NCBI GenBank assembly: GCA_963556255.1
Contig: OY744607.1
Coordinates: 6,621,739 to 6,685,738, forward strand
DNA from: Allolobophora icterica
Taxonomy: Eukaryota; Annelida; Clitellata; Crassiclitellata; Lumbricidae
Length of the DNA: 64,000 bases
Reading direction: 5' to 3'
Shown here: piece after piece, positions 35,091-49,330 of the stretch
How positions within the stretch are numbered: position 1 is the first letter of the stretch
Layout of the letters: each line of letters begins with the position of its first letter
Translations under genes and position numbers: made by a program
The notes under the pieces: generated by a model
What the model was told of the DNA's origin: nothing
The model's input: the letters and a program-made list of their open reading frames with translations, nothing else
Database searches by the model: none

Positions 35091-35697
35091 GTGTAGAATA
35101 GCTTGTACTTGAATTTATTTATTTCATTTAGTGTCAACGGGGCCTATTCGTGAGAGTGGTCAAACAATGGCGGTAGAAGAATTTCGAATCTACGATTTTT
35201 ATGTGACTGTCCTATTAATATGCCTCTTCTTTCAAAGCTATTCAGGATAGCTTGGTGTCGTCTTCGTTTGCTGATGGTGTTGCCAGTTTTTGATGGAGCG
35301 CAAAATCATTCAATGAACTCTGTGCGGTAGTGTTGGCCTGATTTACAAGACGAAGCACGGGAGCGATCTATATACTTCCTGACAGGCAGAGTAGTGGCAC
35401 ATTTATTGATGTAAGCGGATCTATTCTCAGAACTTTGAGAGCGCCATTACTTTGATGCATTAAATGTGAATCGATGACAGTTAAAAACAGATTCGAAATG
35501 CCGGTCATTTTCGGAGGTCAGGAACGACCTGCATGCGAGCTCGTTCTGTTGTATCGAATGGACCTGAAAGGCTATCTAAGGATGACGAGGATGATGAAGC
35601 AATTGCCTTCAGAACAGACGCAGTGGGAGAAGATTATAGAAGTATATTCCAGAGCCTTGGCTTATAAGAGAAAGTGCTGCTTACAAATCAATGACGC
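35091..35697. other. Unannotated interval (probable intron)
   Basis: If the antistasin-type gene has upstream exons, this is intron. No exon was recognised. Confidence 0.4.
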
Positions 35698-37008
35698 TTG
35701 AGGGAGTCGTTGGGAAGGTTCGAACAAATGCGGACGGCGGAGAGCGGGTTGTGCCTAATGCGGACGTCGGTATTTGAATTTCGCACAGTTACTTCAACAC
35801 AAATAGAGAGGGAACTTCCGGTGAACCAGGCTGGTTTTAGGAAATCACGAGGAACTAGATACCATATTGCCAACTTAAGGTGGATAATGGAACGGCAAAG
35901 GGAGTATGGACAAGAGGTGCACATCTGCTTCATTGATTATAGTAAGGCATTCGACTGCATTAACCACGATTTAATGTGGAAAACCCTACTTGAGATGGGA
36001 ATTCCGAAACACTTGATATGGCTATTAAGGGGACTATATGAAGATCAGATAGCGGTGATAAGAACAGAATACGGAGACACTGATAAATTCAATATCAAGA
36101 AAGGGGTGAGACAGGATGCATTTTGTCTCCATTCCTGTTTAACTTATACGCTGAAAGAATAATGAGAATGGCAGAAATGGAAGGGGTAAAAGAGGGAGTA
36201 AAAATTGCGGGAAGGACATTGAATAATCTTAGATATGCGGATGATACAACACTAATGGCAAAAAGAAAAGATGAGCTGATAGAATTAATAAGAAGGGTAA
36301 GGAGAGAAAGTGAAAAAGCTGGCTTACACTTCAACATAAAGAAGACAAAAGTCATGACAACAGCAGAATGGGATACTTTTGAGATTGACGGAGAAGAAAT
36401 AGAGGTGGTAGAAAGCTTCACTTTCCTGGGATCATTGGTTGAAAAAGAAGGAAAATGTGATACAGAAATAAAACGAAGGATTGCGATTGGGAAAGCTGCA
36501 ATGATTGGACTGGAAAAGATATGGAAGGACAAGCATGTGAGCATAAATACAAAAAAGGCTCGTGAGAGCCCTAACCTTTCCAACGGTTTTGTATGGTTGT
36601 GAGTCGTGGACAATGACAAAAGAACATGGAGAAAAAGGTCAACGCATGTGAAATGTGGATATGGAGAAAGATGTTGAGAATATCATGGACAGAGAAAAGG
36701 ACGAACGAATCAATACGAGTGGAGATTGGTGTCGAGAATGATGAGTCATTCAAACAAAAGGCGACAAGATCGAAGCTAGGATTCTTTGGTCATGTTATGC
36801 GATCTGATGGGCTAGAAAAGGAAATGATGTTGGCTTGTGGTGAGGGAAAAAAATACGGGGTCGACCAAGGAAGAAATGGATGGATGAGATTCACGATGTA
36901 ACTGGAATGAATTTGGAAGAACTAAGGGACATGACTTCGAATAGGAAGCAATGGAGAATGTTTATCATGACGATCGCTAGAGCTCCAGGAGTTGACAGCA
37001 CAAGGTGA
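35698..37008 (+). pseudogene. RTE-type LINE reverse transcriptase remnant
   Basis: Motifs in order: LPVNQAGFRKSRGTR (about 35813-35860), FIDYSKAFDCINHDL (about 35930-35975), IKKGVRQ (about 36096-36116), SPFLFNLYAE, NNLRYADDTTLMA with catalytic YADD at 36234-36245, FLGSLVEKEG, ACEMWIWRKMLRI (about 36644-36684), LGFFGHVMRSDGLEKEMML and GRPRKKWMDEI (about 36869-36900). This matches the RTE/BovB-type ORF2. Frame changes near 36115 (one base missing), about 36560, about 36640 and about 36855 make it a pseudogene. The endonuclease domain is absent, so it is 5'-truncated. Confidence 0.88.
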
Positions 37009-37289
37009 CAAGGTGACTTCAACACAGCCTTTGCATTGAACACCATTCAGTCACAAAGCAGAGGGTTTGTACTGCTTTAGATCTACTTTGATTCCTTAGC
37101 TCGACGCGGAAGTGTTCAAATCCCCGTCCCCTTCTTGGCACATCGAGCTCTGCGATATCCACAGGGTAATCTAAACTAAACTTGGGACTGTGATGGAAGA
37201 GTATAGTACGTAATGCCAGCAGCGGGCAGTGCGGACAAGGAGAGGGAGAGGTTAAAAATATAGGTCATTTAGATGTCATGTGTCATAAT

Positions 37290-37672
37290 GCTGTCGCGAC
37301 AAATGGTTCACGGACAAGTGGTTCACCGACAAATGGTTCACGATCTTCCAGCTTCTAGATTGAACTACATTTTCATCGAGAATCCAACTTCTGCCTTGAG
37401 CCATATTTTCATCGATCTTCCAGCTTCTAGTTTAAGCTATATTATTACCACGCTGATCGAGCTTCTAGTTTTAGCTCCATTTTCATTTTTTTTAAACAAA
37501 CTAGAAGCTGGATGACCGATGAGAATATACATTAAACTAGAAACTGGATGAGCGATGATGAAAATGTAGCTGAAACTAAAAGCTGGAAGATCGTGAACCA
37601 TTTGTCTGTGAACCATTTGTCCGTGAAACTTTTGTCGGTGAACATTTGTCGTGAACCATTTGTCGTGGAACC
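37290..37672. mobile_element. Foldback (TU-like) element 3, TSD GTCATAAT
   Basis: Identical 8-bp direct repeats GTCATAAT flank the element (37282-37289 and 37673-37680). Each end carries tandem copies of the 15-bp unit GTTCACCGACAAATG in inverted orientation (37300-37350 and 37590-37670). The inside holds inner-domain repeats of about 36 bp with TTCCAGCTTCTAG, in both orientations around a centre near 37490. The perfect target duplication defines the boundaries of this family best. Confidence 0.85.
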
Positions 37673-37937
37673 GTCATAATAGGTCGTTTTGCGGACGTCT
37701 TCTATGGATGGCAACTAAGTATCTGGAAATAATCAGCCAGCATGCGGAAGATGTCAAATCTTAACCGAAACTTGACGAGCCATGACAGAGGCTGGTAGGC
37801 ATGTGTCTTGCATGATTAGCGGACATAGGTGTATATGATTGTGTTTCGATTTGTTTATTTTACAAAGTCGTGCGAATTTTTTCAGTTATCCGAATATGGT
37901 CGCTGTGCAAGTGAAATTTTTGGACAGAAATTGGGGG

Positions 37938-38110
37938 ACGCAGTAGCCGAATTGTTTGAACGCTCGCCTTGCGATGCGTAGATCAGGCCTGCGGGTTCTA
38001 GCTTCCCTGTGACGATTACTGTGCATGCAAGTCCTTCATTCACTATTGCTCAGCGCCATCGATTGATACTTGGTCACTTGATAGTGGCGCTTAATAAATG
38101 CTCCGCAACA
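37938..38110 (+). mobile_element. tRNA-derived SINE, copy A
   Basis: Starts with CAGTAGCCGAATTGTTTGAA (box-A-like) and GCGGGTTCTAGCTTCC (degraded box B). It then shares AAGTCCTTCA and TTGCTCAGCGCCATCGA with copy B at 38405. It ends with GTGGCGCTTAATAAATG and a short A/T-rich tail. Confidence 0.65.
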
Positions 38111-38404
38111 ACAGTAATAATAATTACGTCTTCGGTGACTGAGCTAATGATGGGATTTGAGAAACTGGAAGACACACGTGTGTTTGCTTGTTTGAGAAAC
38201 AGCGTTGACAAGAACAATAGGAATTGTTTGGATGTGTGGTGACACTGAATTTTGGGTAGATATTAGCCGAGAAATGAGGGATCGATGCATGACTACCTAA
38301 AGAAATTATTTGGCATTTTATGTGGTATGTTCTTCCGTGACTGTGAATATTGCACGAGTCCAATTTGGATTCTGTGTACTACTGAGTCGCCTACTCCTAC
38401 TGTG

Positions 38405-38545
38405 GGGCATGGTAGCCGATTGGATAGAGCGATCGGCCTGTGATGCGGAGATTACGGATTCGAACCTCCGCAGAAGCGGTCACTGTGTAGGGACCCTGAG
38501 CAAGTCCTTCACTCACAGTTGCTCAGCGCCATCGAAGTTCTGTAA
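38405..38545 (+). mobile_element. tRNA-derived SINE, copy B
   Basis: Box A TAGCCGATTGG (38413-38423) matches the TRGCNNANNGG consensus, and GGATTCGAACC (38456-38466) is a near-consensus box B. The body GAGCAAGTCCTTCACTCACA and TTGCTCAGCGCCATCGA aligns with copy A. The tRNA head is not a complete cloverleaf. Confidence 0.75.
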
Positions 38546-38993
38546 TGTGTGTGCACTTCTGAACTTTGGAAGGAGGGAAATATCAAGCAAATTTGTACTG
38601 CACTTTGCTATCATTATTATTAGTAGTGTTACAGAGGTTTTATATAGCGCTCTTTCAAGGTGTATATACTCAGGAGGGCTACTATCAGGTGTATTGTCAT
38701 ACTTTAACTGGGTTTTTTGTATTTTTCGGCCAAAAATTACGTTTAATTCCTTTTTCGTGGCTCATTGCTTTATGTTACGTCTTTGCGTGAAACTACATTT
38801 CTGTTTTGTTCAATCCGATAAGGAAATGCCAACGATTGTCGTAAATTGTTTCGTCCTCAGGCGAAACTTAATTAAAATACACTGCTCAACGACAACACTA
38901 TTGCGATCAGATGTATGTACAGTACACCAGAGTGTGGGTGCGCAACTGTTATAATAAGAATATACCTACTTACTCACTTAGATACTGAAGAGG

Positions 38994-39012
38994 TTGTTGT
39001 TGTTGTTGTTGT

Positions 39013-39094
<82 letters not shown>

Positions 39095-39102
39095 AATGGT
39101 GG

Positions 39103-39180
<78 letters not shown>

Positions 39181-39183
39181 CGA

Positions 39184-39211
<28 letters not shown>
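38994..39211. repeat. (GTT)n-(GAT)n-(GAC)n microsatellite
   Basis: About 215 bp of trinucleotides switching unit by single-base changes. The Asp- and Met-rich frames are artefacts. Confidence 0.95.
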
Positions 39212-39214
<3 letters not shown>

Positions 39215-39609
39215 TGGCGATGACAATGACGATGACGAAAACGATTACGAATATAGCCAGTAAGCTTGTGTTATTGTGATTTCTATAGCAACAACGGTTG
39301 ATTTCTCCTCCTTCAAGCCATATGTGTCAAAGTTAGGTATTGCTTAATTAAATCTGGTGATACCAACTGATTGAGGAAATTTCGCTTACCATTGGAACTC
39401 TGTGCGTCGACAACTGTTGACCAGCTGAGTGGCCCAAGAATTGCCGACGTCAAAAGGACGAGACAGGCTTTCATCTTACCATTCGTCCTCCTACAATGGA
39501 AAGGAAAACTGCTGTATTGCTCCAGTAGTATCTCCGCTTATCTATGGGGCTGGGCCAGATAACGTTTATGTGAGTCACTTTTATAACTGGAAAATCCGGA
39601 ATTGAAATG

Positions 39610-41329
<1,720 letters not shown>

Positions 41330-41661
41330 TAGCATATATTTTGACGAGGGGTCTTAAGGCATCATCTTCACAGCATAAGCTCAGTTTTAATGAGGGATAT
41401 CTTTTGCATGCTTCCTAAAATGTCACTATAGAAGTCATTAAACGGTATATCTTGATTGTTGATATGCGTCGATATAAAAATACAAAATACAATTCGTATA
41501 TTTTCTAAGAATACTCCTATAGATAGCTTAGAGGCGCTTCACGCAGATGTCTCAGTGAAATTCAATCACATATCAGCTAATTACAGTTATTACACTGCAG
41601 TTCATTACCTTACAACACAATATTTTGACATATCTACAACAGCAAGGAAAATAAACTGCTG

Positions 41662-42195
41662 CAGTAGCAGCTAGTAGTTAGCATAGGCTACTTCTAAGAT
41701 ATTTGAAAGTAGTTAACTACTTTTATCAAAAGTAGTACTACTTTTTCAAAAGTAGTCATAACTAGTAGTTCAACTGCAGATTTTTAATCTGTAGTCAATC
41801 GCTGTTTTAAGTAATTAAAAATAGAATCTTTGATATTCACTGTCATCGTTTTGAAAAATTTTTAATACAGAACATAGTGACAGTTGTTTTAAAGTCTTTT
41901 TTCATTGTTTTGTTAATGTGAAACATGTTAAAAGATGAATATATGATATTGAATAGTACTTAAAGAATGTTGCATGTTGTTTTAATTAATCAGGTCTACG
42001 ACTGTTATCCAATAACTCTATTCCCATCTTACGGAATGAGCAAAAGTGTTTATAAAAGTATATTTTAAAAGTAGTAGTTAAAAAGTAGTTAACTGTATAT
42101 CCTATAACTAGCAACAACTATTGGTTAAACTACTTTAAAATAGTATTTACAGCAATTGTAATAAAGCTATAAAGTAGTTGCAATTTCCATTACTG
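41662..42195. mobile_element. Possible hAT-like element with AAGTAGTTAACTACTT motifs
   Basis: The left part begins CAGTAGCAGCTAGTAGTTAG and the right part ends AGTTGCAATTTCCATTACTG. Both subterminal zones carry AGTAGTTAACTACTTT-like repeats in inverted arrangement. No target duplication could be found, so the boundaries are tentative. Confidence 0.35.
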
Positions 42196-44229
42196 GCCTA
42201 CAAATAAATTACGTTATTGGGTTAACGTATTTGACTTACGGTACACGTTACAGGTGCTTCTGTGTGTAGGATTTCGTCCTATTCTCGCGAAACGTTAATT
42301 CGTTACAGGCTTATCGGGATGTATCGAACTTTCCAGAATCGTTTGCTGAACGCAATGCTACTGTAGCTGTAGAGACCAAAGGCGTCGCTCTTATCTGCTG
42401 AAGCCAGCAAAGAAAGCTTTGCCGAAGATTGAACACTGACGGCTTTGTGGTCGTCTACAATGACTTATATTGGAATAGGGTTAGCCTTTGTGCGTCCAGC
42501 GCTCTGCTTGTCAAGTCTCTCGACTCGCTTCGTGACACACTTGGGCATCAGTAAACAAGGTCGTTACGAAGATATTTAGTAGAATACCACGTGGACAGAG
42601 CGATCGGTGCCTGTTGCACTGCGCGCGGCCCAAAATCAATATTTGAATACTTAAGGAAACATAAAATCGAGAGAGAGGAGGATGGAAAATTCTACAGGCC
42701 TGTGAACTAGTGAGCTGTAACATTACATAAGTCAAACTGCGACTGCGGATATAAATCTCTTTGCGCTAACAACGACATGACAAAGAAAAAGCTTGAATCT
42801 GCGATCTTTTATGAGATTCAAGATGTGGATATGGGGTATTTGGTTACCCGTCTTAACCGCATAAGATGTTTGCAGTGGCCTCTTGTCTGGTGGTTGGCAG
42901 TAATCTTGTCGAAACTTAACTCTGCATAAGTAGACTGCTGTACCCGACCTTAAGTAAGACGCCGACCCATCAAAGTATAAAAAGTAAGTTGTTTGCCAGT
43001 GGAGGGGTTGTCCTTCAAAGGCATGCTTTTTCCAGGATATTACGGAGCGTTATGCATGTGTCTGCAGCCGCGTGAACACCGAAAACAGTGTGTGTGTATT
43101 TATATATCTAGACAATAAATATTGCGCCTTTTAAGTACGTTACAAAAGCTTTGCACGCATGGCTACCTAACCGGCAAGACAACTTGAAAGTGTTTGCTGC
43201 ACAGAGCCAAAGGTAAATGCAATAGAAGACTGTTCCAGGAGCATTGTCCAATATCATGAAGCTCTGCATCTGCATATATCCACAGGCAGACAGCGCAAGG
43301 ATCGCCGACGTGGTTGGCTTGAGACTGGAACACAGAGCTCATTGTTGCTTGTGCCGGTTGAGACACGTGGCACGTCAAGATGTTTTGTCTGAGAAAGAGT
43401 TGAAAGCCCTATTGATGGAAGGCACTGCGATGCCGTACCCTCCCCGCGGCTCGATATATATGGTCTTCTTACCTCTCTTTCCCCTCCCTCTTCTCCTACA
43501 CCTCCAAGTAGGGTTACGACACACGTGGCAAGTGACCAAAATAACAAGTAGGCCTAAACAAGTGTGATTTGGGGCAAAGGCCTGTCAATAACTGTCCACC
43601 AGTCACGTGGTTGTTCTGCGAGCGTTAATTTCCAATAATCGGTGGAGATTTTAAGCAGAAGTGGGCAATGCATTATAGTAGGCCACTATACTGCCATTCC
43701 CGCGAACTGCAATCTAAGAAAATAAATTATTCGGCGGCCCCATAAAATCGACGACACTGTTTGTCTGAACACTTAGAACATAAATGTCTGGGGCCAGACG
43801 TCACTGATGCATGGCACGTTCGTAATTAAAATCTTATAAGTGCGCAGACAGTCTTAATGCGCTGTTTTCTGTTGAAGTTGGTTTAAACGTTAATTCTTAT
43901 TCAGCTCGAGGGTCGGAATTGTAGGTGAGCACGCTAGAGGAGTAGTGTTTAACAGAGCTTAGCCTACTTCAGATAAACCAATGTATGCTTCGCAGTTACT
44001 GTTGATTATCTGTGATCATTTGTGAGCATACTTGATCAGAACACTCAGTGGTCTTATTCACGTTTGCGGTTCGCCGTATTAATTATTGTCTGAACTGCTC
44101 CACAACGCTGAACGTCGCCAACCGCATACAAACAATGCGGTTTCTTCGAGGATGTCATGTGCGAAATTCGTAGAACTGGATTCCGAATTCGACATGGAAA
44201 TACAGAGAGCGAGCCTGCATTATGCCACT
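42196..44229. other. Unannotated interval
   Basis: About 2 kb with no recognised gene or repeat. Open frames at 43244-43567 lack recognisable features. Confidence 0.4.
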
Positions 44230-44237
44230 GGTGTAAT

Positions 44238-45054
44238 CATAGTTGTTAAAAACGATAGAAACTAACTAAAAAACGGGAAAAAACGTCGTTTTATTCTAAA
44301 AAATAAAAAACGGGAAAAAAACGGAAGAAAACGAAAACAATTTGACTTTCTCACATCTTGTAGGCCCTACTGCAATTTAAAATTAAAAATCTTGTTTACA
44401 GAATTTAATCAGCAAATAACACAATTTTATTAGTAAACACTAAGTAGCATCAATCTACAAAAATTATTTTATTTCTTATAAGTTTGGTTTAATAAGAAAT
44501 TGAGAAATTAAAAATATTGAAATCTTTTCAAATTTAAATTGTAAACATAAGTCAACATAAGTCCATGCTGACCAAACTAACAAAATTAAAAACTAAACTT
44601 TGGAGGTATAGACTATATAGTGCAAACTTTCTCACAGTAAATGCATTTCAATTTAGCCAATGCTGGGTGTTTGTCTTTCTCGTTTATCAAAGTAACGTGA
44701 ATCCATTCCGCACCCTTTTCTTTTGGCATTTGAGATAACTTAGAAATAACTTTATAAAATTTTATTTCATGTACTGTGCTATTTCATAAGTATTTATTTC
44801 TCAAATGATGACGTAAATAGCGAGGTAAATTAACTGAATCCTTGAAAGTAGGCTACCAAGACAACGTATACGGGACACTAGACAAAAAAAATTAAACAGA
44901 AACTGAAAAACATTAACAGACAGTAAATAAATAAATAAATAAATAAATAAAGTTACATAAAACGGAAAAAAACGATAAGAAAAATAAAAAACGAAAAAAA
45001 CGACGTTTTTTGGAAAAAAATTAAAAAACGAAAAAAACGATTTTAACATCTATG
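44238..45054. mobile_element. hAT-type non-autonomous element (817 bp), TSD GGTGTAAT
   Basis: Ends CATAGTTGTTAAAAACGAT and TTTTAACATCTATG are inverted with one or two mismatches. Identical GGTGTAAT repeats flank it (44230-44237 and 45055-45062). Subterminal regions contain several AAAAAACGGGAAAAAAACG-like repeats, with an (AAAT)n run at about 44928-44950. Confidence 0.85.
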
Positions 45055-45129
45055 GGTGTAATGTAAATCTTCGAAATTTCTCAGCGCCACACAAAACCTG
45101 CGACAGGGAGATCAGCTTAAACACCGGCG

Positions 45130-45990
45130 CTATATCAAATCAAGTTCGCAATTGCCAGGCTGCCTTGTCCGTTCCGGTGCCAGGTCAGAATCCGGAGAGG
45201 TCAAGCCGAGGAGACCGCATGGTACTAAGGTGGTAATCGGTGATGATGGTGGTCGTGTGGTGGCGCAGGAATAGGATAGGATAGCTTGAAGAGTTCGGTT
45301 TTCAATCGTGTGGAAAGCAACGGAGGAGAGTGCAAACGGAAGAGAGGTGAAGTCAACAGGCGAGATAGGAGGATGAGCAAATTGGCGGTGATCTTTTGGG
45401 AGCTCATTCCAAAGAGCTGGAGCAGCATAGACTAAGGAACGGTTGTAGAATTTCAATGAGGAGGAGACTGGAGGCCGAGGTAGAGGAAGATATGGTGATG
45501 AGCGAGTAGAACTGGAGGTTGGATGGTGAGTAGCTGGCGAATGTAAGAAGGTTGGGAGGTTTGAAGGGCGTTGTAGGGAAGAGATACAATTTTGTAATGG
45601 ATGCGATGAGGGAATTTTAGCCAATAACGTGATTTGAGAACAGGGATTATTTGGTGGTGTTTGCGAGTGTTGGTGACCGCGCGGGCGAGATTGTTGCAGG
45701 CGTTTTATTTGAGAAGAGTCTATGTTGTAGAAAAGGGAATTACAGTAGTCGAATTTGGAATGGACAATTGAGGTGGCTATTGTGCAGGCGGTCTTGTGAT
45801 CAAGTACTGGGCGCAGTCGACGTAGGTTACGAATGTGCATATAGCAGGTGCGAGAGAGCTGGGTGATGTGGTCGGCAAAAGCAAGGCTTTGATCGAAGAT
45901 GATTCCAAGACTGCGGACAGAAGAAGAGAAAGGCACGTGAGAAGTGAGATTTGTTGGAAAAAGTGGGAAGGATTTGCTAGTTTGCTTAAT
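45130..45990 (-). pseudogene. CR1/L2-like LINE, C-terminal ORF2 fragment
   Basis: The - strand frame (open from 45936 to 45130) contains SLGIIFDQSLAFADHITQLS, CYMHIRNLRRLRPVLDHKTA, SIVHSKFDYCNSLFYNID and, after a compacted region, LVYAAPALWNELPKDHR. This is the usual C-terminal order of CR1/L2-type reverse transcriptases and corresponds to the LINE at 6723. Compared with the family order, the segment after CNSLF is shortened and probably frameshifted. The 5' portion, including the YADD box, is missing. Confidence 0.85.
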
Positions 45991-46389
45991 TGCTTGCGGA
46001 GGCCAATAATATAAACTGGTGGCCTGCAGCTACGTTCAGTACTTACGTGAGTACCTATATCTAGACCCTATAGCGCCTATTAAGTGCCTCGTAAAAGCAT
46101 TGGAACCATGTGGGTTCAACGAACGCGCTGTGAGGAAGTGGAACTGCTGTAGGAAGATCGTTCCAAATGTTCTCTCATTTTAAAGGTTGATTGCATTACA
46201 GGGTTGACTTTAGACGTCTATCCCTATCAGGAAGAAATGGGGAAAATGTCCCTCAAAATTAGTTTGGGCGGACACCCATACTTCTGTCACAAACTGTTAG
46301 ACAAAATTGTTTGAAAAACAGTTATACCACCAAAGCTTGAACCAATCTAAGACCGATGCATGCTTGTAGACTTGCGTGACCAGCTCCAG

Positions 46390-47340
46390 AACATATTGAT
46401 CCCTCTTTTCCTCTCAGTCTTGACTCTGCATCCACCCACATTACAAATTCTCCTGACAGCAACGTAGGTGTGATTTTCAACACAAATCAAGGAAATAAGG
46501 AAACCAAAATGCTCTCGCTCATTCTGTCAAAAAAAAAACCACCACAACGTTCCTTATTCTTAAGTCACTCCACTGGCTTAAAATAACTGAACGAATACCG
46601 GTACAAGACAAAACCCAGTGCTTTTTTCTAGAAAAAGGTTCCGGAACTGAACAATTATATGGAAGGGTTAAATCGTTAAATCGAAGGCGAATTCCGAGAG
46701 AAAACGGGGTTGGGGCTGGGGAGAGGTCTCGGTGAGACCTCCCCAAGAAAATTTTTGACGTTACATTGAATTAAAATAACTAAATTATTTTTTTACATAA
46801 CTACATTATTTTTTAGTAGTTGAAAAAAGGTGCCGGAACGCCGTTCCGGAGCGTTCTGGCTGAAAAAGCACTGCAAAACCTATCACTTACAACACTCTCC
46901 GATCTTCGTCAGCTCAACCCATTCCTCTCCGCCTTAGCACTTCTATGCTTCTCCTCTAAAAAAATCGCTCCATAACCCTAGATGTTCCGCCTCTCTGGAT
47001 TACACACCCGCCAGAACTATACAAATAATCTGATCCATCTTACGAACTCGCCAAAACTGCACCTCTTGCCACTCAAAACGCTCATTTTCCACAAATCCCA
47101 TCCTGTTTTCCGTTTTCCCTTCATCTCTCTTGCTGCTCTGATTCTAAACGCGATCCACAGTAGCTGTCTGCCTGCCTGCCTGCCTGTCTGACCACGTTGG
47201 ATCTTGACTTGGAACCTATTTCGACCTGACCTGCCTATTGATTTTTGCTTTGACTGAGCGCCTGCGAATAAACTGGTTCATGCGACTTCGCTTTTTGGAC
47301 GCTGTAGAAACCTCTAGATTACGATTACGAACAGCTATAC
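46390..47340 (+). pseudogene. LINE 3' end, interrupted by a MITE
   Basis: Translation gives LKSLHWLKITERIPVQDK before the insertion at 46616 and resumes after 46873 with YHLQHSP-like sequence. It is followed by LPLKTLIFHKSHPV (about 47073-47115) and the shared 3' untranslated segment GACTGAGCGCCTGCGAATAA (47253). It ends in GATTACGATTACGA. All frames are broken. Confidence 0.7.
46616..46873. mobile_element. hAT-type MITE (258 bp)
   Basis: Ends CAGTGCTTTTTTCTAG and CTGAAAAAGCACTG. The 7-base CAAAACC is repeated on both sides with a one-base offset. It carries GGTTCCGGAAC and CGGAACGCCGTTCCGG and is a short relative of the element at 16377, in the reverse orientation. Confidence 0.75.
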
Positions 47341-47479
47341 CGTGATGATTATTCATAAGCGCTTAGTCAAAACAAATTCGGTGAGCCAGGCAAGTTCAGT
47401 TTCGGTTCTAAAGATCCTGCTGGCATACAGGCATACAGAGACACAGACTATCAAACGGCTAGCGTTACATTGATATGTA

Positions 47480-47895
47480 GGGTTGCCAGATACATGGGTA
47501 GCCAAAGGAGGCAACAGAAAGCCGGAAAGGAGGACAAAGGAGAACGCATTGAATGTTCACTTCGGAGTCAGAGAGTCTCCTAAGTAACCACAGCGCCGCT
47601 CTGTTATACCGGAAATAAAATTCGCACAGATATATTGTAACATTACTCAGATCATGGACTAGAAGCGCCTGGAAAATAGAGTTGGGAAAAAATAAGTAGA
47701 TTACTTAGGAGAACTTAGGGACAGCGTGCGCATGTAAAGTCGTTAAAAACGGTCACAAAATAATAGCCAGCAGTACAATACAACAGACGTACAAAAAAGT
47801 CGTACATTTTCCACGTTTTTAGCTTTGCCTGCCGGACAGAGGACATGAACCAAAAAGGAGGATATGTGCTCCTTTTTCCGGACGTCTGGCAACCC
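47480..47895. mobile_element. Non-autonomous element with GGGTTGCCAGA ends and TA flanks
   Basis: A perfect 11-bp inverted repeat GGGTTGCCAGA / TCTGGCAACCC is flanked by TA on both sides, as expected of Tc1/mariner-type insertions. Subterminal AAAGGAGGA and TCCTTTTTCC are also inverted. No coding capacity. Confidence 0.55.
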
Positions 47896-48246
47896 TAGAT
47901 ATAGGCCTATGTGTATACATTATATATATGCATGGGCCTAAGTATATGCATTGCATATGCGTATAATCTATATCTTTATGTCTATATCAACAATCTGAAT
48001 CTCTATCCAAGTCCTGATAATTTTTTTATTAATTGTCTGTCAATATTTTGTTCATACTTATGCATAGTTCAGTTAAGAGCCTCGATGAAGTGACGACATT
48101 AAAACTGTTATGGAGTTTTTAAAGAGCCGCTCCGCTTCTTTATTAGGCCTATCAAAATGTTTGCAACCGGTCGGCAACAAAACTCGACAGAACGTAACGC
48201 ATATTAATGAGGGTATTAAGCTAATTCTGTCCTTCGACAGGTTATA

Positions 48247-48665
48247 ATGACGTACAGAGGGTGTAATTATCTCCAAAAACATCTACTACAAGGGTATCTG
48301 CCAACTGATACTCCTACATTTGACCTGTTGTGTTCTAAGGCGAACGATGCTCTCTTTGCAGCAATCCTTCAGAACCCAGGGCATGTCCTCCATGATTTGC
48401 TCCCTCCGATACGATCTACCGGATATTATCTTCGACCTCGCCGGCATAATCGCGAGATACCACGATGTGATCCTTTGACGGGGAAGGGTTACATTGCTAG
48501 ATTACTGCATAAATGATAAGAAAACACTTGCTTTTTTAATTACTTATTTATCATTTTTATTTCGATTTATTATTACTTCAATGTTTTACAATCAATGCTT
48601 CTAGCTTCTGTCCCATTGTGCGTTTGCTAATGGTGTAATAAAGAATATACTTACTTACTTACTTA
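48247..48665 (+). pseudogene. Jockey-like LINE C-terminal fragment
   Basis: An 89-codon frame contains LFAAILQNPGHVLHDLLPPI and GYYLRPRRHNREIP, a motif I associate with the extreme C-terminus of some jockey-like LINE ORF2 proteins. It is followed by GTAATAAAGAATATACTTAC and a (TTAC)n tail (about 48630-48665), as expected at a LINE 3' end. A similar tail stands alone at about 38953-38985. Confidence 0.55.
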
Positions 48666-48952
48666 CTACGTCCAGTTGAAGTTTTCCTGTCTTCTTTCTG
48701 TGCGATCTGTAGCCGACCTTGGTCTTAACCTGCATGCAAATTGCACGTGTTTTATGCTGCTTTAATCGTATAGACCTACTCTTTAGAGCCATGCAAAGTC
48801 GTGAGATTAGATCATTTATGGTCAGAACAGATTAGACCAAGAATACGACCTGACCCAGCATAACCACAACACGAACCCAAACCGAACATTTTCTACCCTA
48901 CTCTATAAATACAAGTGCGCGCACACACATACATACAAACGTACGCATACCC

Positions 48953-49053
48953 GTACATACATACATACATACATACATACATACATACATACATACATAC
49001 ATACATACATACATACATACATACATACATACATACATACATACATACATACA

Positions 49054-49087
<34 letters not shown>

Positions 49088-49165
49088 CATACATACGTAC
49101 ATACATACATAATATGCATACATACATACATACATACATACATACATAATATGCATACATACATA
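48953..49165. repeat. (CATA)n microsatellite
   Basis: About 210 bp of CATA tetranucleotides, with TATGCATA interruptions near the right end. Confidence 0.95.
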
Positions 49166-49214
49166 CATTCAGGCATACAAACATATGCATACATGCAAAC
49201 AAACATACATCCAT

Positions 49215-49330
49215 ACAAAAAGAGATTTGTATAGCGCCGCTCACAGCTGAGGCCACTCAGCAGCGCTCCCAGCCTCCCAGTGCGATGGCTCCGAGAGAAG
49301 AAAAAGGTTTGAAGCACGGAAAGGGATGTA
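49215..49330 (-). mobile_element. Retroelement 3' end fragment (reversed)
   Basis: On the - strand it ends AGCGGCGCTATACAAATCTC, the GCGC-TATAAAT type of 3' end found repeatedly in this window. Confidence 0.45.

Noticed and set aside
38409..38470. A possible tRNA gene
   Set aside because: Box A and box B are good but the cloverleaf stems do not pair, and a second diverged copy with the same non-tRNA body lies at 37938. It is a SINE head.
43244..43567. 107-codon open frame as a gene
   Set aside because: No domain, no convincing splice or start context, and overlapping open frames on the other strand of similar length.
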